DNA of 64,000 nt from contig CALMYB010000007.1 in the NCBI GenBank assembly GCA_937873515.1, forward strand, positions 124,001 to 188,000, in the 5' to 3' direction. The notes under the pieces are model-generated. The model did not search any database, was not told the DNA's origin, and saw only the letters and a program-made list of their open reading frames with translations. This DNA comes from an uncultured Acidobacteriota bacterium. GTDB taxonomy: Bacteria > Acidobacteriota > Blastocatellia > Pyrinomonadales > Pyrinomonadaceae. Shown piece after piece: positions 53,010 through 60,762 of the stretch (position 1 is the first letter of the stretch; each line of letters opens with the position of its first letter). The position numbers and the translations under genes are program-made.

Positions 53010-53780
53010 ATGGAAGAGTATTCAATTGTTCGGGTCATTAAGATCAATGAACCCGCCCGCCTTTTCGACGGTACAGAAGGCGTGAAGCGATATCCGCGAA
53101 TTGGGGACATCGGAACGGTTGTTCACAAGGCTGATACCGGGTGTATTGTAGAGTTCGTTGGTCGCGACGGGATGACAGTTTGGCTGGCAGACTTCACGTA
53201 TGAGGAGATCGAGGAAATGGACGAACGGATCAACATCATCATTTCGGAATTAAAGAATACTGCCGAAGACGTACGCGGTTCCTTCGGTTCATTATCCGTG
53301 GAGCAGCTTAATTGGAAGCCGGCGGCGGAAAGCTGGAGCGTCGCGCAGTGCCTGGATCATTTGATACTGACGAACGAACAGTTCTATCCTGAGTTCGAGA
53401 AACTTGCGAGCGGCAACCGCAAGAACACATTTTGGCAAAATAATTCGCCGCTCACCGGATTCTTCGGACGGTTTCTGATCAAGGCCGTTACCGAGGATTC
53501 CAAGAAGGCAAAGGCTCCGTCGAAGACGATAGTACCGCCGAGCGATCTGCCTTCAGACATCGTGGAGAAATTCGCGGCGAACATCGCCGAAGTGTGCGGT
53601 AAGATCTCGGCAGTTGCTTCCGCTGACCGCCAAAAAGTGGTCGTTACGTCGCCGTTCCTCTCGTTGATGACATACAAGCTCGACGACGCATATACGGTTC
53701 TTGTCGAGCATACAAAACGCCATATTCGGCAGGCGAAACGAGTATTGGAGACAGCCGGTTTCCCGCACGGCGAGGAGTGA
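53010..53780 (+). CDS. DUF4926-like domain fused to a DinB-like domain
   Basis: From ATG 53010 the protein is 256 residues. Residues ~1-68 match small DUF4926-type proteins: YSIVRVIKINEPARLFDG, YPRIGDIGTVVHKADTG, VEFVGRDGMTVWLADF. Residues ~75-256 are a DinB_2-like four-helix bundle: VEQLNWKPAAESWSVAQCLDHL, and a C-terminal VEHTKRHIRQAKRVLE, with His residues in the metal positions. DinB-fold proteins include thiol transferases and stress-induced proteins. A separate DinB protein could start at Met 53218, but there is no stop between the domains. The start lies nine bases after a REP-like element. The next gene has a strong GGAG site four bases on. Confidence 0.7.
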   Translation: MEEYSIVRVIKINEPARLFDGTEGVKRYPRIGDIGTVVHKADTGCIVEFVGRDGMTVWLADFTYEEIEEMDERINIIISELKNTAEDVRGSFGSLSVEQLNWKPAAESWSVAQCLDHLILTNEQFYPEFEKLASGNRKNTFWQNNSPLTGFFGRFLIKAVTEDSKKAKAPSKTIVPPSDLPSDIVEKFAANIAEVCGKISAVASADRQKVVVTSPFLSLMTYKLDDAYTVLVEHTKRHIRQAKRVLETAGFPHGEE

Positions 53781-53783
53781 AAA

Positions 53784-54230
53784 ATGAAGGTGAGAATATT
53801 CTTGATGGTCGCGCTTGCGGCGACTATTGCGGGCTGTGCAGTAAAGGGTGAGCCCGTCGAGATGTCGAAGGCTTGCGACGCCGGGCAAGACGGTAAGACG
53901 CTCGAAGTGAAAGGCGTCCTTGCCGATGACGGCAGCGTTTTTTGCTCGAACATTGGCGGCGGGCGGCTCAATTGCGGGTTCGTACTGCTTGAGTCTCTAG
54001 GCAGCGACAAAAAGATGCGTGTCGATATCGAAGAAGGTACAGGGGCAGACACGGTCAGCAAGCTGGAGAGCGGATATAAGAAGGAGGACATCAAGGTTCG
54101 CGACGACGCAGGGAGCCAGATCGCCCTCAACAAAGATGTCGTGCGAGCGACGGGAAAGATGTCCATTGTGCCGGCGTTCAAAGAAAATCCGCAAGTTTGC
54201 ACGATGGAGGTCTATAAGCTCGAACGCTAA
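53784..54230 (+). CDS. Small exported lipoprotein of unknown function
   Basis: The 148-residue protein begins with a lipobox signal (MKVRIFLMVALAATIAGC). The mature part holds about 130 residues with two further cysteines close to VFCSNI and LNCGFV and another near VCTMEV, and an OB-like beta pattern (KTLEVKGVLADDG). I do not recognise the family. The ribosome binding site GGAGTGAAAA overlaps the stop of the DinB-like gene, so the two are translated as a unit. Confidence 0.75.
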   Translation: MKVRIFLMVALAATIAGCAVKGEPVEMSKACDAGQDGKTLEVKGVLADDGSVFCSNIGGGRLNCGFVLLESLGSDKKMRVDIEEGTGADTVSKLESGYKKEDIKVRDDAGSQIALNKDVVRATGKMSIVPAFKENPQVCTMEVYKLER

Positions 54231-54238
54231 ATTCCTCT

Positions 54239-54811
54239 ATGAAACGCTGCGGCTGGGCGAGGAACGAACTGAATATTCCGTATCACGACGCCGAGTGGGG
54301 CGTGCCGGTGCGTGACGACCGGCTGTTCTTCGAGTTCTTGATCCTCGAAGGTGCGCAGGCGGGTCTGAGTTGGGACACCGTCCTCGCAAAACGCGAGAAC
54401 TATCGGCGACTCTTTGCGAATTTCGAACCGGCGAAGGTAGCACGTTTTTCGGACGCAAGGATCGAAAAGCTGCTGCTCGATCCGGGCATCATCCGCAACC
54501 GTTTGAAGGTGAATTCCGCGGTCGCAAATGCAAAGGCTTTCTTGAAAGTGCAGAGGGAATTCGGTTCGTTCGACAGATACGTTTGGGATTTTGTCGGCGG
54601 CAAACCGATCGACGGAGAACGCAAGATCCTCACGGACGTTCCTGCAAAGACTGACATCTCGGATGCACTTTCGAAAGACCTGCGTAAACGCGGATTCAAC
54701 TTCGTCGGCTCGACGATAATGTACGCATTTATGCAGGCGACGGGCCTCGTCAACGACCACCTGACGACGTGTTTTCGGTATAAAGAGATCAGGCGGAAAC
54801 CCGACCGGTAA
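54239..54811 (+). CDS. tag: DNA-3-methyladenine glycosylase I
   Basis: The 190-residue enzyme excises 3-methyladenine from alkylated DNA. It begins MKRCGWARNELNIPYHDAEWGVP, with the Zn ligands C4 and H17 of the Tag family, followed by FFEFLILEGAQAGLSWDTVLAKRENYR with the catalytic pocket residues. The other two Zn ligands are in LVNDHLTTCFRYKE near the end. Length and motifs fit the family well. It is nine bases after the lipoprotein gene. Confidence 0.95.
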   Translation: MKRCGWARNELNIPYHDAEWGVPVRDDRLFFEFLILEGAQAGLSWDTVLAKRENYRRLFANFEPAKVARFSDARIEKLLLDPGIIRNRLKVNSAVANAKAFLKVQREFGSFDRYVWDFVGGKPIDGERKILTDVPAKTDISDALSKDLRKRGFNFVGSTIMYAFMQATGLVNDHLTTCFRYKEIRRKPDR

Positions 54812-54883
54812 GGAGGGTGTTCTGATCGCGCAGGTCAATGTTTCAACACACTCGCTACCGCTCGTGTTTCCGCCTCCAACGAT

Positions 54884-55357
54884 ATGCACTATCCGATCAC
54901 GCCGGCCGTTAGGTTTTTGCGAGAGAAAGCGGTCGAGTTCGCGCCTCATCTATACGATTACGTCGAAAAAGGCGGGACGCGCGAGTCGGCAAGGCAGTTG
55001 GGTGTTGATGAACACGCGGTCATCAAAACGCTGGTCTTTGAAACGAACGAGAAAAAGCCGCTGATCGTCCTGATGCACGGCGACCGCGAGGTTTCGACCA
55101 AGACGCTGGCACGCCTGCTCGGCGTAAAGTCGGTCGAGCCCGCAACCGCCGAAAGCGCATCAAAGTGGACAGGTTATCAGTTCGGCGGCACGTCGCCTTT
55201 CGGGACTCGGACCGCACTGCCAGTCTATGTTGAGAAGACGATCCTTTCGCTCGAAAAGATCTACATAAACGGCGGCAAACGCGGGTTTTTGATCGAGATC
55301 GATCCCGACGGACTGATGAAGACGCTGAACCCCAACTCAATAAATGTGAGTTTCTGA
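54884..55357 (+). CDS. ybaK: YbaK/EbsC-type aminoacyl-tRNA deacylase
   Basis: The 157-residue protein is a YbaK/ProX-family editing enzyme that hydrolyses misacylated Cys-tRNA(Pro). Signature blocks are AVRFLREKAVEFAPHLYDY, the catalytic lysine region DEHAVIKTLVFETNEKKPLIVLMHGDREVS, AKSVEPATAESASKWTGYQFGGTSPFG and ILSLEKIYINGGKRGFLIEI. It has the size of a stand-alone editing protein. Confidence 0.9.
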   Translation: MHYPITPAVRFLREKAVEFAPHLYDYVEKGGTRESARQLGVDEHAVIKTLVFETNEKKPLIVLMHGDREVSTKTLARLLGVKSVEPATAESASKWTGYQFGGTSPFGTRTALPVYVEKTILSLEKIYINGGKRGFLIEIDPDGLMKTLNPNSINVSF

Positions 55358-55377
55358 AAATTGCCTGGATCTTAAAC

Positions 55378-56742
55378 CTAGTTCAGGCTCTTGAGGCCAT
55401 TGGCGGCCTTGATGTTTTTTGGGTCTTCCTTTAACGCGGCCTCGAATGCGATCTTTGCCTCGGCCTTCTTGCCTTGAGCGGCATAGATCACGCCACGCTG
55501 AGCATAGATCTCGGCCTTCGACGCATATTCACTTTTCTCTGCTGTCGCAAGATCTGCCATCGCCAGGCCGAATTTCTTCAACCCTGTGTAGGCGACCGCA
55601 CGCTCGGTGAGCGCAATATCCGAAATAATGAAACTTTTTTCGTCGATGGCCACCGTGCAGTCTGCGACCGCAGCGGAAAAGTTTTTGGCTTCCACGTAAA
55701 ACCGACATCGCGAAAGTCTATTGCTTGCGTCTTTGGGAGCGACCTCGATCGCCTTGTTTAGATCTGCCAGGGCTTTTGTCCTATCGTTTTGCCGCAGATG
55801 ATAGCTTGCCCTCAAGGAGTACCCAAATGCCTCGTTAGGGCGCACCTCGATCATATAATTCAGATCCTGAAGCGCCTTTTCCTTTTGGCCTGACTTTTCA
55901 TATGCATCGGCCCTTGCGGAGTAGTAATTGCTTGTATACCCCAAGCCCTCAAAGTTGATCTGGATCGCAGTAGAAAAATCTGCGATGGCCATCTGGTAAT
56001 TCTTCATCTCCGCGTATAGTTCGCCGCGGGAAAAGATGGTTGGCGCAGACTTTGGGTCGACGGCAATTGCCTTTGTATATTCAATGAGGGCCTTTGCCCG
56101 TTGATTTTGAGCTTTATAAAAACTCGCTCGGGATGAATATGCGTGCGAATTGAATTTGTTTATTCGGATAGCCTCGTTGAGTTTTTCGACGATCTGTCGA
56201 TCAAGGGCATCGATCACTTCTTTGGGTTCCTTATTCGTCTTTTTCAAGGCCCGTTGAATAAGCAAACTGTTGGCAGTAAGCGAAACTTCGAGAGACCGCT
56301 TTTCAACGTTGACGGGCACTTTTTTTACGGGCAGCAAGCTCGCTATCTCGCGGGCGGCATCCGTCATCTCTTTTGCACGGGCGCCGATCCGCGGATCGAG
56401 CGAACTTGCGCGCGACAGATCTTCATAGGCGGCCTTATAATTTCCTGCCAGGAAATTTGCGTTCCCGCGATAAAAATAAAGCTCAGATGCATTACCGCGA
56501 GCGTCGAGCGCCGCCGAAAATGCCGCGATCGCATTTTGCCATTCCAGCAAACCAAGCGATGCGAGACCCAGACCCATTTGTCCAAGAGCCGGATTCGACT
56601 TTACCGCTGCGGCACACGTCAGTTTCGCCGCCTCAAATCTTTTTGTCTTTACCTGCATTTGGCAAAGGGCCACAGGATCTTGACCGTTAGCAAAGATCGA
56701 GAATGTAAAGATGATGACCAACGAGAGAATTGGTGTCTTCAT
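55378..56742 (-). CDS. Exported TPR protein
   Basis: From ATG 56742 the protein has 454 residues, a signal peptide (MKTPILSLVIIFTFSIFANG) and about ten tetratricopeptide repeats, such as ELYFYRGNANFLAGNYKAAYE, AYSSRASFYKAQNQRAKALIE and TIFSRGELYAEMKNYQMAIAD, ending with AKIAFEAALKEDPKNIKAANG. TPR arrays serve as protein scaffolds; no catalytic domain is attached. It is convergent with the ybaK gene and divergent from fadA. Confidence 0.85.
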   Translation of the reverse strand: MKTPILSLVIIFTFSIFANGQDPVALCQMQVKTKRFEAAKLTCAAAVKSNPALGQMGLGLASLGLLEWQNAIAAFSAALDARGNASELYFYRGNANFLAGNYKAAYEDLSRASSLDPRIGARAKEMTDAAREIASLLPVKKVPVNVEKRSLEVSLTANSLLIQRALKKTNKEPKEVIDALDRQIVEKLNEAIRINKFNSHAYSSRASFYKAQNQRAKALIEYTKAIAVDPKSAPTIFSRGELYAEMKNYQMAIADFSTAIQINFEGLGYTSNYYSARADAYEKSGQKEKALQDLNYMIEVRPNEAFGYSLRASYHLRQNDRTKALADLNKAIEVAPKDASNRLSRCRFYVEAKNFSAAVADCTVAIDEKSFIISDIALTERAVAYTGLKKFGLAMADLATAEKSEYASKAEIYAQRGVIYAAQGKKAEAKIAFEAALKEDPKNIKAANGLKSLN

Positions 56743-56924
56743 AGGAGTCGAAAGTTCTGATCGAAAAAAAGGCAGTTCTGGGTGCAACCGCAATTATTTT
56801 GGCAGATTTATTTGGGGTTTTTCAAGCTTAGGTGAAGTGATCATCTGTACGGAACGGTCTCTGGGACTTTTGTCCGGGCGGTTGTTGTTTCTCGCTTGTC
56901 GATTTAGGTGCTTTAGTGCGAAAA

Positions 56925-56942
56925 TGAATGAGCGTTCACTCA
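56925..56942 (+). promoter_or_regulatory. FadR-type operator upstream of fadA
   Basis: TGAATGAGCGTTCACTCA is the third member of the palindrome family found before fadN and fadE. It keeps the TGAATGA half and differs in the centre and at one base of the right half. It ends 23 bases before ATG. A -10 box is weak here (TGAATG in the matching position). Confidence 0.65.
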
Positions 56943-56965
56943 GTGAATGCGGGTGATAGAAATTT

Positions 56966-58144
56966 ATGAAAGAAGCAGTCATTGTTTCGGCCGTGCGGAC
57001 GGCTGTGGGGAAGGCGCCGAAGGGGACTTTGAAAAATACCCGCTCGGACGAGATGGCGGCGGTGGCTATTAGGGAAGCTGTTTCGCGGGCCGGTGTTGAT
57101 GCGTCGCTGATAGATGACGTCATCATGGGCTGTGCGTTTCCCGAGGCGTCTCAGGGGATGAACGTTGCACGGACGGCTTCGATACTTGCGGGTCTGCCGG
57201 TTGAGGCTTCGGCGATGACGGTCAACCGGTATTGCTCGTCGGGGCTGCAGACGATCGCTCTTGCGGCGGATCGCATCGCGACCGGCGGTGCCGATGCGAT
57301 CGTTGCGGGCGGGCTGGAATCGATGACTGCGATCCCGATGGGCGGCAACTCGTTTCGGCCCAATCCGGGCCTTGCGGACACGTATCCGGACTATTATCTG
57401 AACATGGGCCTGACCGCGGAGAACCTCGCTAAAAAATACGAGATCACTCGCGAGCAGGCTGACGAATTCTCCCTTCAGTCGCATCAGAAGGCCGCGGCGG
57501 CGATCAAGGCCGGGAATTTCAAGGACGAGATCGTGCCGATGACCGTTCGCATTGATGAGTTCGACGAAAAAGGCCGCGTGCGTCGCAAAGAAGTTGTTTT
57601 CGAAACGGATGAAGGCGTGCGTTACGACGCTTCCGCCGAGGGCTTTGCGAAACTCAAACCAGTTTTCCATGCAAAAGGCACGGTAACCGCAGGAAATTCT
57701 TCGCAAATGTCCGATGGTGCTGCGGCGGCCGTCGTGATGTCCGCGGAGAAGGCAAAGGAATTGGGTTTGACGCCGCTTGCACGATTCTTGTCATTCGCAA
57801 CCGCCGGTTGCCTGCCCGAAGAAATGGGCATCGGGCCGGTCTATGCGATCCCAAAGGCCCTGAAACTTGCCGGGCTCACACTCGATCAGATCGATGTGAT
57901 CGAACTAAACGAAGCCTTCGCCGCACAAGGCCTGTCGGTGATGAAAGTCCTCGAAATGGATCCTTCGAAGGTCAACGTAAACGGCGGTGCCGTCGCTCTC
58001 GGCCATCCGCTGGGCTGCACCGGAGCCAAACTGACCGCGACGATTCTTCAAGAGCTGAAACGCCGCAACGCCCGCTACGGAATGGTAACGATGTGCGTCG
58101 GCGGCGGAATGGGCGCCGCCGGGATCTTCGAGCGGATTGGCTAA
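56966..58144 (+). CDS. fadA: Acetyl-CoA acyltransferase (thiolase)
   Basis: The 392-residue thiolase cleaves 3-ketoacyl-CoA in the last step of beta-oxidation. The nucleophilic cysteine is C90 in [11 protein letters not shown]. The GHP motif appears in [16 protein letters not shown] and the proton-donor cysteine in [16 protein letters not shown] near the C-terminus. The last ~25 codons are repeated about 600 bases downstream (58741-58817) beyond a higBA module, as if the gene was cut and rebuilt by an insertion. The upstream operator links it to fadN and fadE. Confidence 0.94.
   Translation: MKEAVIVSAVRTAVGKAPKGTLKNTRSDEMAAVAIREAVSRAGVDASLIDDVIMGCAFPEASQGMNVARTASILAGLPVEASAMTVNRYCSSGLQTIALAADRIATGGADAIVAGGLESMTAIPMGGNSFRPNPGLADTYPDYYLNMGLTAENLAKKYEITREQADEFSLQSHQKAAAAIKAGNFKDEIVPMTVRIDEFDEKGRVRRKEVVFETDEGVRYDASAEGFAKLKPVFHAKGTVTAGNSSQMSDGAAAAVVMSAEKAKELGLTPLARFLSFATAGCLPEEMGIGPVYAIPKALKLAGLTLDQIDVIELNEAFAAQGLSVMKVLEMDPSKVNVNGGAVALGHPLGCTGAKLTATILQELKRRNARYGMVTMCVGGGMGAAGIFERIG
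58062..58138 (+). repeat. Direct repeat copy 1: 3' end of fadA
   Basis: These 77 bases encode [18 protein letters not shown], then AGIFERI. They are nearly the same as 58741-58817, with two differences in the first 58 bases and clustered, mostly synonymous differences at the end. The two copies flank the higBA module. Confidence 0.85.
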
Positions 58145-58149
58145 GGCGA

Positions 58150-58427
58150 ATGATAGTTTCATTCCGACACAAAGGGCTGCGGCAATTGTTCGAGACTGGA
58201 AAGTCAAAGCAAGTCCAGCAGACTTTTCTGCTAAACTAATACGTCAGATGGACGCCTTACATCAGGCGGATGAGGCGGCTCAACTTTCGTTTCCCGGATA
58301 TGGCTTGCACGAGCTGAAAGGTGAAAGAGCCGGAACTTGGGCGATGAAAGTAAACAAGAACTGGCGGCTTACTTTCCGGTTTCAGGACGGAAACGCAAGT
58401 GAAGTTGATCTGGAGGACTATCATTAG
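58150..58427 (+). pseudogene. higB: HigB-type toxin, frameshifted
   Basis: ATG 58150 opens a frame that reads MIVSFRHKGLRQLFETGKSK, the typical HigB/RelE-like N-terminus, but runs into a stop at 58239. The rest of the toxin (SAKLIRQMDALHQA, GYGLHELKGERAGTWAMKVN, NWRLTFRFQDG, VDLEDYH) is intact in the -1 frame and ends at 58427. The shift lies near 58214-58225. A one-base deletion, a sequencing error or programmed frameshifting are possible; no canonical slippery heptamer is seen. Intact HigB is a ribosome-dependent mRNA endonuclease. The antitoxin gene follows in order higB-higA. Confidence 0.8.
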
Positions 58428-58441
58428 GTCCTAGGTGCAGT

Positions 58442-58741
58442 ATGAAGATTGACCAAAACCGAAAACCGACCCATCCGGGAGCAATTCTCCGAGAAGATAC
58501 GCTTCCTGAGTTAGGTCTGTCGCAGGTAGAATTCGCCAAGATCATTGGAGTCTCGCCCAGAACGGTCGGAGACCTTCTTCGGGAGCGCTCAAGGCTAACA
58601 GTCGATCTCGCCCAAAGGATCGCGATCGCGCTTGGTATGGAGCCGGAGATCTGGCTTCGCCTTCAGCAAGCGGTCGATCTTTACGAGCTTCGGATCAAGA
58701 ATGATCGCGTCTATCGTCGGATTCACCAGATCGCGGCGTAG
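58442..58741 (+). CDS. higA: HigA-family antitoxin
   Basis: The 99-residue protein is a HigA-type XRE helix-turn-helix antitoxin: KPTHPGAILREDTLPELGLS, QVEFAKIIGVSPRTVGDLLR, RSRLTVDLAQRIAIALGMEP, and WLRLQQAVDLYEL. It starts 14 bases after the toxin stop. It would neutralise HigB and repress the operon. It ends with TAG, whose last base is the first base of the repeated fadA end. Confidence 0.93.
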   Translation: MKIDQNRKPTHPGAILREDTLPELGLSQVEFAKIIGVSPRTVGDLLRERSRLTVDLAQRIAIALGMEPEIWLRLQQAVDLYELRIKNDRVYRRIHQIAA

Positions 58742-58817
58742 CCGCAACGCCCGCTACGGCATGGTCACGATGTGCGTCGGCGGCGGAATGGGCGCCGCAG
58801 GAATCTTTGAAAGGATA
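58741..58817 (+). repeat. Direct repeat copy 2: displaced thiolase 3' end
   Basis: This copy encodes the same thiolase C-terminus as copy 1 and ends in its own stop (TAA, 58818-58820) right after the codons for ERI. It is not connected to a start. It is either the original end of fadA, displaced by the insertion, or a second end brought in by the element. Confidence 0.8.
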
Positions 58818-58860
58818 TAACCATCGGAATAATTTTATTGTAAATGCTTGTTTTTAATAT

Positions 58861-59358
58861 ATGAAACCAGCCTTGATGATCATTGACATGCAGAAGGCCT
58901 ATTGCTCGGGCGGTTCGGTCGAGCAGATGTCGGCTGCGGCAGAGTATATTAACTATGTGATCCCGCAGTTTCGATCGAAGGGGCTTCCAATTATCTGGGT
59001 TTACAATGTTGATGAAGAAGACGGAGCCGTGCCGGGCACGGAAGGTTTCGAATTCATCGACGAGTTGAAACCTGCCGAAGACGATGTGAAGATCCATAAA
59101 ACGTACGGCAACAGCTTTAATAAGACGGATGTTGACGAGATCCTAAAAGAACACGGAACCGACACACTCGTGCTGACGGGTTTTTGCGCCGAATACTGCG
59201 TCCTCTCGACCTATCGCGGTGCGAAAGACCTAGATTATTTCCCCATCCTTCTAAAAAATGGCATTGCCAGCGTGAAAGAAGAAAATAAGCAATTCGTCGA
59301 AAACATCAGCGAGACCATCACTGCGGGTACGCTGATGAAAATTCTTGGTGATTGCTAA
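58861..59358 (+). CDS. Isochorismatase-family cysteine hydrolase
   Basis: The 165-residue protein matches the isochorismatase/nicotinamidase-like fold: ALMIIDMQKAYCSGG with the catalytic Asp, KTYGNSFNKTDVDEIL with the Lys position (HKTYG), and TLVLTGFCAEYCVLSTYRGAKDL with the nucleophilic Cys in GFCAEYCV. Members hydrolyse nicotinamide, isochorismate, N-carbamoylsarcosine and similar substrates; the one here is unknown. The ATG is 40 bases after the displaced thiolase end, with weak upstream signals. Confidence 0.85.
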   Translation: MKPALMIIDMQKAYCSGGSVEQMSAAAEYINYVIPQFRSKGLPIIWVYNVDEEDGAVPGTEGFEFIDELKPAEDDVKIHKTYGNSFNKTDVDEILKEHGTDTLVLTGFCAEYCVLSTYRGAKDLDYFPILLKNGIASVKEENKQFVENISETITAGTLMKILGDC

Positions 59359-59466
59359 GTTCAAGGACGAGCGGCGTGTGCCACCGTTGCCAAGGCGGTC
59401 TCATGGTTAGGGTTTGAACTTCAGCGGTGGGAAGACGATCCACATCCGATTCGCGGGTCAGTTGGA

Positions 59467-60420
59467 TCAGCGAGGCTCCGGGAAGCCGATCTTTGCCATC
59501 AGAGCTTTGTAGCGTGGATCATCGCGGAGAGGGTCAAGCATCGGTTCACGGGCCGCCGTAACTAGCATAATGGCCCGTCGCTCGCACATATCATCCAAGA
59601 TCTCGAAGGCTTTGTCTTTTTCGCCGAGCTGCGCGTAGATCCCGGCCGGCAGCATTGATCGTGTCCCAAAGTTGTCGGCGATGTGTCGAAGGACCTCATT
59701 CCATCCAGACTTTTCGAATATTTCCCGAACGGACCTTATCTCGTCCGCAGAAGCTCCGGATCTTTCAAGAGATTGAATGTAAACTTCGAACCCATCCTTT
59801 TGATCCTGCTTCATATGATAGCAGCGTAAAAGCCAAAAGGCGGTTTCAGTGAAAAGCGGGTCGGTCCTGGAAACCTGTCGGAACTGGTCGAGCGCCGCAT
59901 CGTAGTCGCGTGAAAGATAGAGCAAAACGCCGCGAGAGCGTTTATTGAAAGACGTCGGGGCGATGGCTATTGCCTTGTTCATCGTTTGCAGAGCTTCGGC
60001 ATATCGGCCTAGTGAACCCAACAGGAAGGCTAACTCTCTTTGAGAGCCCTCGTTTTCCGGATCGAGTTCGACAGCCTTGCGACACTCCTTTTCCGCTTCA
60101 CCGCGATCCCAGTCGTATGTGGCAAGGATCCGACAGTCGATCGTGAGCGCATAGACATTCTTCGGATCCAGCTCGATCGCTTTTCGAACCGCCGTTCGCG
60201 CCTCGCTAACATCCGTGTGTGATCCTGATCTCACAAATAGGATGAATTTTGCGTCGGCACGTCCGGCATATGCGTTCGCATAATTCGGGTCGAGCTCTAT
60301 TGCCTTATCGAATTCTGCGAGAGCGGTCTCATCATCGCCATTGTGCTTTCGCTCGATGAGCATCCGGCCATTTGTAAAATGCTGATAAGCCTCTCCGTTG
60401 AGAGTTTCGGGCCCGAACAT
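59467..60420 (-). CDS. TPR protein resembling the C-terminal half of larger regulators
   Basis: The 317-residue protein has about six TPR motifs (ALAEFDKAIELDPNYANAYAGRAD, EAEKECRKAVELDPENEGSQ, and AYEALQTMNKAIAIAPTS-like blocks). It ends with MLDPLRDDPRYKALMAKIGFPE, a close shared ending of winged-helix/adenylate-cyclase-linked TPR proteins in Acidobacteriota. The opening LNGEAYQHFTNGRMLIERKHNG also resembles the point where that module begins, but no DNA-binding domain precedes it. The frame stays open for ~56 codons upstream without a good start. It is either a stand-alone TPR protein or the remnant of a longer gene. Confidence 0.7.
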   Translation of the reverse strand: MFGPETLNGEAYQHFTNGRMLIERKHNGDDETALAEFDKAIELDPNYANAYAGRADAKFILFVRSGSHTDVSEARTAVRKAIELDPKNVYALTIDCRILATYDWDRGEAEKECRKAVELDPENEGSQRELAFLLGSLGRYAEALQTMNKAIAIAPTSFNKRSRGVLLYLSRDYDAALDQFRQVSRTDPLFTETAFWLLRCYHMKQDQKDGFEVYIQSLERSGASADEIRSVREIFEKSGWNEVLRHIADNFGTRSMLPAGIYAQLGEKDKAFEILDDMCERRAIMLVTAAREPMLDPLRDDPRYKALMAKIGFPEPR

Positions 60421-60697
60421 CGCTATGTCCGAGCCTTTTGAGCCGATGAAGGCTCGGTTGGAACAAACAATCGAACGACGATCGAATTGCAGGGCATTAC
60501 GCGATCGGTTGATAGGGTCATCGGTGAGAACAGCCTGCCTGTAGAACCGGCAGGGACCAATTCCGTGACGATTCTCCGTTAGGCATCACATAGATAAAAG
60601 CAACAAAGCTTTTGGCACTCGACAAGGTCCGTTCGATCGACGAGCGGGCCTTGCCGCGTTCGGACTTGAGCCGGGGACGCCCGAGACCGCGACATTC

Positions 60698-60727
60698 TTG
60701 ACTGAATGAATATTCATTCAGTATAAT
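60698..60727 (+). promoter_or_regulatory. fadE promoter with perfect FadR-type palindrome
   Basis: TTGACT (60698-60703) and TATAAT (60722-60727) are spaced by 18 bases. The spacer is filled by TGAATGAATATTCATTCA (60703-60720), which matches the B. subtilis FadR consensus TGAATGAMTANTCATTCA exactly and is a perfect palindrome. The gap 60421-60762 otherwise holds only a weak hairpin (60623-60653). Confidence 0.82.
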
Positions 60728-60762
60728 ATCCGAACGGCACCGATCAGGGGAGCAAGACCACT

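Noticed and set aside
57808-58239. A 143-codon frame across the fadA end as a separate gene
   Set aside because: Its first part is antiphase to fadA; only the last ~30 codons are meaningful, as the N-terminus of HigB.
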